From: an uncultured Clostridia bacterium
Lineage (GTDB): Bacteria; Bacillota; Clostridia; Christensenellales; UBA3700
DNA length: 64,000 nucleotides
NCBI GenBank assembly: GCA_948471525.1
Contig: CAOKSY010000007.1
Span: 1 to 64,000 of the forward strand
Reading direction: 5' to 3'
This document shows positions 61,487 to 64,000 of this stretch, one piece after another. The translations under genes were made by a program, and so were the position numbers. Numbering within the stretch: the first letter of the stretch is position 1; every line of letters begins with the position of its first letter. The notes beneath the pieces are model-generated. The model worked only from the letters and a program-made list of their open reading frames with translations, did not search any database and had not been told where the DNA came from.

Positions 61487-63118
61487 GTGGAAGAGAATGT
61501 TATGCAAGCGGAAGAGGCTATGCCGATCATGGAAGAGCCGTCCTCCGATCAGTCGGCGGGAGAAGATCTCGCCAACAAAAAGTATCTCAAGAAGAAAGAC
61601 TACGTGTTCTTCTCGCTGGCGCAGTTTGCGTCGAGCGCGGTAACGGGTCTCGTTCAGGGTTACTTACTCTATTTCTATACCGTCTGCGTGAGTATTCCCG
61701 CTGCGGCAGTAGGCACGATGTTTCTCGTGTCGAAGATTTTCGACGGTTTGAACGACCCTATAATGGGCGTAATAGTCGACCGTACGAGAACAAAATGGGG
61801 CAAGATGCGACCGTATCTTTTCGGCGCGGCTATCCCGTGGGGCATACTTACTATCATTATGTTTATGCCCAGTATCTACACGTCTATGGCGACGAATACC
61901 GCCAAGATAGCGTTTATGTGGATCACCTATCTTTTGTACTCGATATTGGGTACGGCTGTCGGCGTGCCGCTCAACGGACTTCCCGCAGTTGCTTCGCCCA
62001 ATACGGACGAGAGAGCGAAGATCATTTCTATCAGCCGTATTCTAGGAAGTGTAGGCGAGCAGTCGGCATTGGTACTTTTGACGCTGTTCCTGCTTATCAC
62101 CAACGACAATTATACGAATTCGTATATGTTGATGGCTTTAATTATCGGTATACTCGGACCGGTCTTCATGGTACTCGGAGCAAAATTCGTCAAGGAAAGA
62201 CTCGAACCGACGGAGCGCACGCCCAACGTGTTGGAAGGCTTTAAGTATATGTTTAGAAATAAGCAGTTCCTATTGCTTATTCTCTCCAACTTGCTTACTT
62301 TCTTCAGAAACTTCGTATCGGCAATGATAATATACGTCGTATCGTATATTTACAGCAGGGGATCTTTGCAGATCATATTCTCGCTACCCGGCGCGGTCGC
62401 GTCTATGATAGGTATGATGATAGCGCCCAAGATGCGAAAGAAAATGGACAGTAAGAGACTGTTTATATTCGCCACTATTTGGCACTCTGCCGCGCTTGCG
62501 CTTATATTCTTTGTATACATAATCGGCGGTACGGCATGGTGGTTGGTAGCCTTTTTGATGTTCGTTGCTATGATTCCCGTCGGTATCCTCAACGTTATAC
62601 CGCACCTTATGGCGACCGATACGCTTGATTATTGGGAAGACAAGACGGGTGACAGATGCGAAGGAATCACTTTCTCGCTTATGAGTTTGAGATCCAAAGT
62701 ATCTTCGGGTCTCAAGGACTATACGATGAGTTATCTGCTCGTATTCTTCGGATTCTCGCAGGCGCTGCCTTTCCTCAACGACCATACTCCGATACAGTCC
62801 GACTTTACCAAATTCGGTATTTTCGCGATCTACACGATAATCCCAGCGGTACTCAATCTTATCTCCATAGTACCGATACTGTTCTATAAACTCAGCGGTA
62901 AGAAGATGGCTGAGATACAGGGCAGACTGTCGGTAAAACGTCTTGAAGACGCCAAGAGACTCGAGGGATTGGTAGACGCCGAAGTAAAAGGCGAAGCGGA
63001 TATATATTCCGTAGTAGCGGAGAAGGAATACGAAGCGGAACTTGCGGAAGAACAGGCCACCGCCAAGTCGGTCGCAGAGTCTGCGGCGCAAGAACCGGTC
63101 GAAAAGGAGGGCGAATAA
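61487..63118 (+). CDS. GPH family sugar:cation symporter
   Basis: The 543-residue protein has an N-terminal acidic tail and 12 membrane helices, with the signature NDPIMGVIVDRTRTKWGKMRP over 89-109. It is a glycoside-pentoside-hexuronide:cation symporter, likely to import the glycan-derived sugar handled by the operon. A GTG start is used, since AGGGGAGG lies just upstream. The C-terminal 60 residues are charged and extended, as in regulatory tails of this family. It is distinct from the 13408-15021 paralog. Confidence 0.88.
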   Translation: MEENVMQAEEAMPIMEEPSSDQSAGEDLANKKYLKKKDYVFFSLAQFASSAVTGLVQGYLLYFYTVCVSIPAAAVGTMFLVSKIFDGLNDPIMGVIVDRTRTKWGKMRPYLFGAAIPWGILTIIMFMPSIYTSMATNTAKIAFMWITYLLYSILGTAVGVPLNGLPAVASPNTDERAKIISISRILGSVGEQSALVLLTLFLLITNDNYTNSYMLMALIIGILGPVFMVLGAKFVKERLEPTERTPNVLEGFKYMFRNKQFLLLILSNLLTFFRNFVSAMIIYVVSYIYSRGSLQIIFSLPGAVASMIGMMIAPKMRKKMDSKRLFIFATIWHSAALALIFFVYIIGGTAWWLVAFLMFVAMIPVGILNVIPHLMATDTLDYWEDKTGDRCEGITFSLMSLRSKVSSGLKDYTMSYLLVFFGFSQALPFLNDHTPIQSDFTKFGIFAIYTIIPAVLNLISIVPILFYKLSGKKMAEIQGRLSVKRLEDAKRLEGLVDAEVKGEADIYSVVAEKEYEAELAEEQATAKSVAESAAQEPVEKEGE

Positions 63119-63120
63119 AA

Positions 63121-64000
63121 TGAAGAGAAAAATATTTGTCGTCACATCGATAATCCTTATAATAGGAGTGATGTTTACCGCTCTCGTCGGTTGCAAGAGT
63201 GCGGCGGAGAAAGAAAAAGAATATTACGACAAGTGCGCGGCTACGGTCGAGGCGTCTACGGAAAGACTTGCTTCTCTCACGGACGAGGTATTCAACAAAT
63301 CTTGGACATCGTCGTTCGTACTCGCTACTACTTATTACAAGACAAGCGTGGAGAGGAAGTATAAAGACGGCCGAGAGGAAAAATTCGTAATTGAAAATCC
63401 CATAAAGAGGGGCAGCAAAGAAGAAGCGGGCTGGCCGGTCAAGGAAGTTGTCAAGGACGATTATACCGAAAAGAATTCTACCGACGAATATGTGACTTTT
63501 GCAGCGTTTGACGTGGACTATAATTCCAAAGATGACTATACTATCAAGACCACTGTGTTCGAAGAGGTAGAGAAAGGCGATTATATCAAGAATATCTCCA
63601 AGAAGAATTACAGAGAAAAATTCACCGTCAAAGAGCAACTCGAATATACGTACAAGGACGGAGTTGAGAGCGGAGAGCTCTACGTCGATCCGATTTCTAT
63701 AATAAAATCCAATACGAACAAAGAGGTTTTGAGGACGAACGGCGTCGGCGCGAGCGATAATTTCAGGATTTACACTCATTTTATGAGAATAGAATCCAGA
63801 ATAGTTTGGGGCGCGGACGGTATCGCCGTCACAAGAGATATCAACGACGCGTCCGTAGAGACAAAGGACGGAAAGGAAGTCAAGAAGTATTGGAATAACT
63901 TTGGCGACGACATTACCTATAATTGGAACAACGTCTACGCTATGAACAATAACAGACTGACGGTGCTTTACTCAAAGGGTAAAAACAGGATCAATTCTTT
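63121..64000 (+). CDS. Lipoprotein, partial at window edge
   Basis: The open frame runs beyond the window. The first 25 residues form a lipoprotein signal (lipobox ALVGC, Cys25), followed by a lysine- and acidic-rich domain with repeated charged segments (EEVEKGDYIKN, SKKNYREKF, TVKEQLEYTYKDG). It starts 2 bp after the symporter stop and is probably cotranscribed. No family is recognised; it may be a surface solute-binding or scaffold protein of the sugar system. At least 293 residues are visible. Confidence 0.7.

Noticed and set aside
1..64000. CRISPR array, rRNA genes, phage structural genes
   Set aside because: None seen: no regularly spaced repeats of 20-50 bp, no rRNA sequence, and no capsid, tail or terminase genes.

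Overview
The window reads as chromosome from a low-to-mid GC Firmicute, most likely an uncultured gut member of the Clostridia. This is inferred from the gene set (TilS-Hpt-CCA-RmuC cluster, LuxS, ThiT under a TPP riboswitch, ECF sigma factors, a UxaC/UxuA hexuronate route), strong SigA-type promoters with 17-18 bp spacers, purine-rich ribosome binding sites and Rho-independent terminators. No marker gene fixes the species. About 56 protein genes (one cut by the right edge), one tRNA and one riboswitch are supported; the last gene is partial.

Layout. 1-624 holds repeats only. 625-4013 carries a glycolipid pair (MGDG-synthase-like glycosyltransferase and PlsC-like acyltransferase) opposite a TetR regulator, then a 42-residue cysteine-rich peptide gene. 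4419-8589 is a forward run: MFS transporter, ComEC-like hydrolase, ProB-like kinase and Mug-type DNA glycosylase. 8678-11616 has a VWA lipoprotein opposite an ECF sigma factor with a probable membrane anti-sigma partner. 11753-15021 (reverse) holds a YhhN-type membrane protein, an alkaline-phosphatase-superfamily enzyme and a GPH symporter. luxS and tRNA-Ser(CGA) follow.

The most unusual part is 15950-23851, a roughly 7.9-kb island downstream of the tRNA. It is bounded by two 191-bp direct repeats that each end in a copy of the last 21 nt of the tRNA. Inside, two 156-bp repeats and a short motif (core AATTTCAATTTAGCG) mark the edges of modules holding small, unrelated, same-strand accessory genes: an effector-binding protein, nucleotidyltransferase, DJ-1, GNAT, tautomerase, metallo-beta-lactamase, PEBP, a DUF4303-like protein and several orphans. 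No integrase is present. It looks like a non-autonomous cassette island, possibly of a type not described.

24083-40357 returns to ordinary chromosome: small membrane proteins, a phosphoesterase, a GrpB-GNAT fusion, the tilS-hpt-cca-rmuC-PHP operon, a lipid kinase, a stand-alone condensation-domain protein, a tyrosine phosphatase and Ppx. 40358-41022 is a nest of decayed repeats. 41023-43309 has ThiT with its riboswitch and a lipoprotein.

43585-64000 is a carbohydrate region: GH38 alpha-mannosidase, an AraC regulator divergent from a complete glucuronate-to-pyruvate route (kdgA, kdgK, uxaC, uxuA, SDR-type uxuB), then a long operon with three Gfo/Idh/MocA oxidoreductases, a TIM-barrel isomerase/epimerase, a CehA-type PHP hydrolase, a GDPD-like protein and an (alpha/alpha)6 glycosidase, followed by a GPH transporter and the start of a lipoprotein. 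Together this suggests uptake and breakdown of a uronate-containing glycan or glycoside, with sugar units processed by redox chemistry before entering the KDG pathway.
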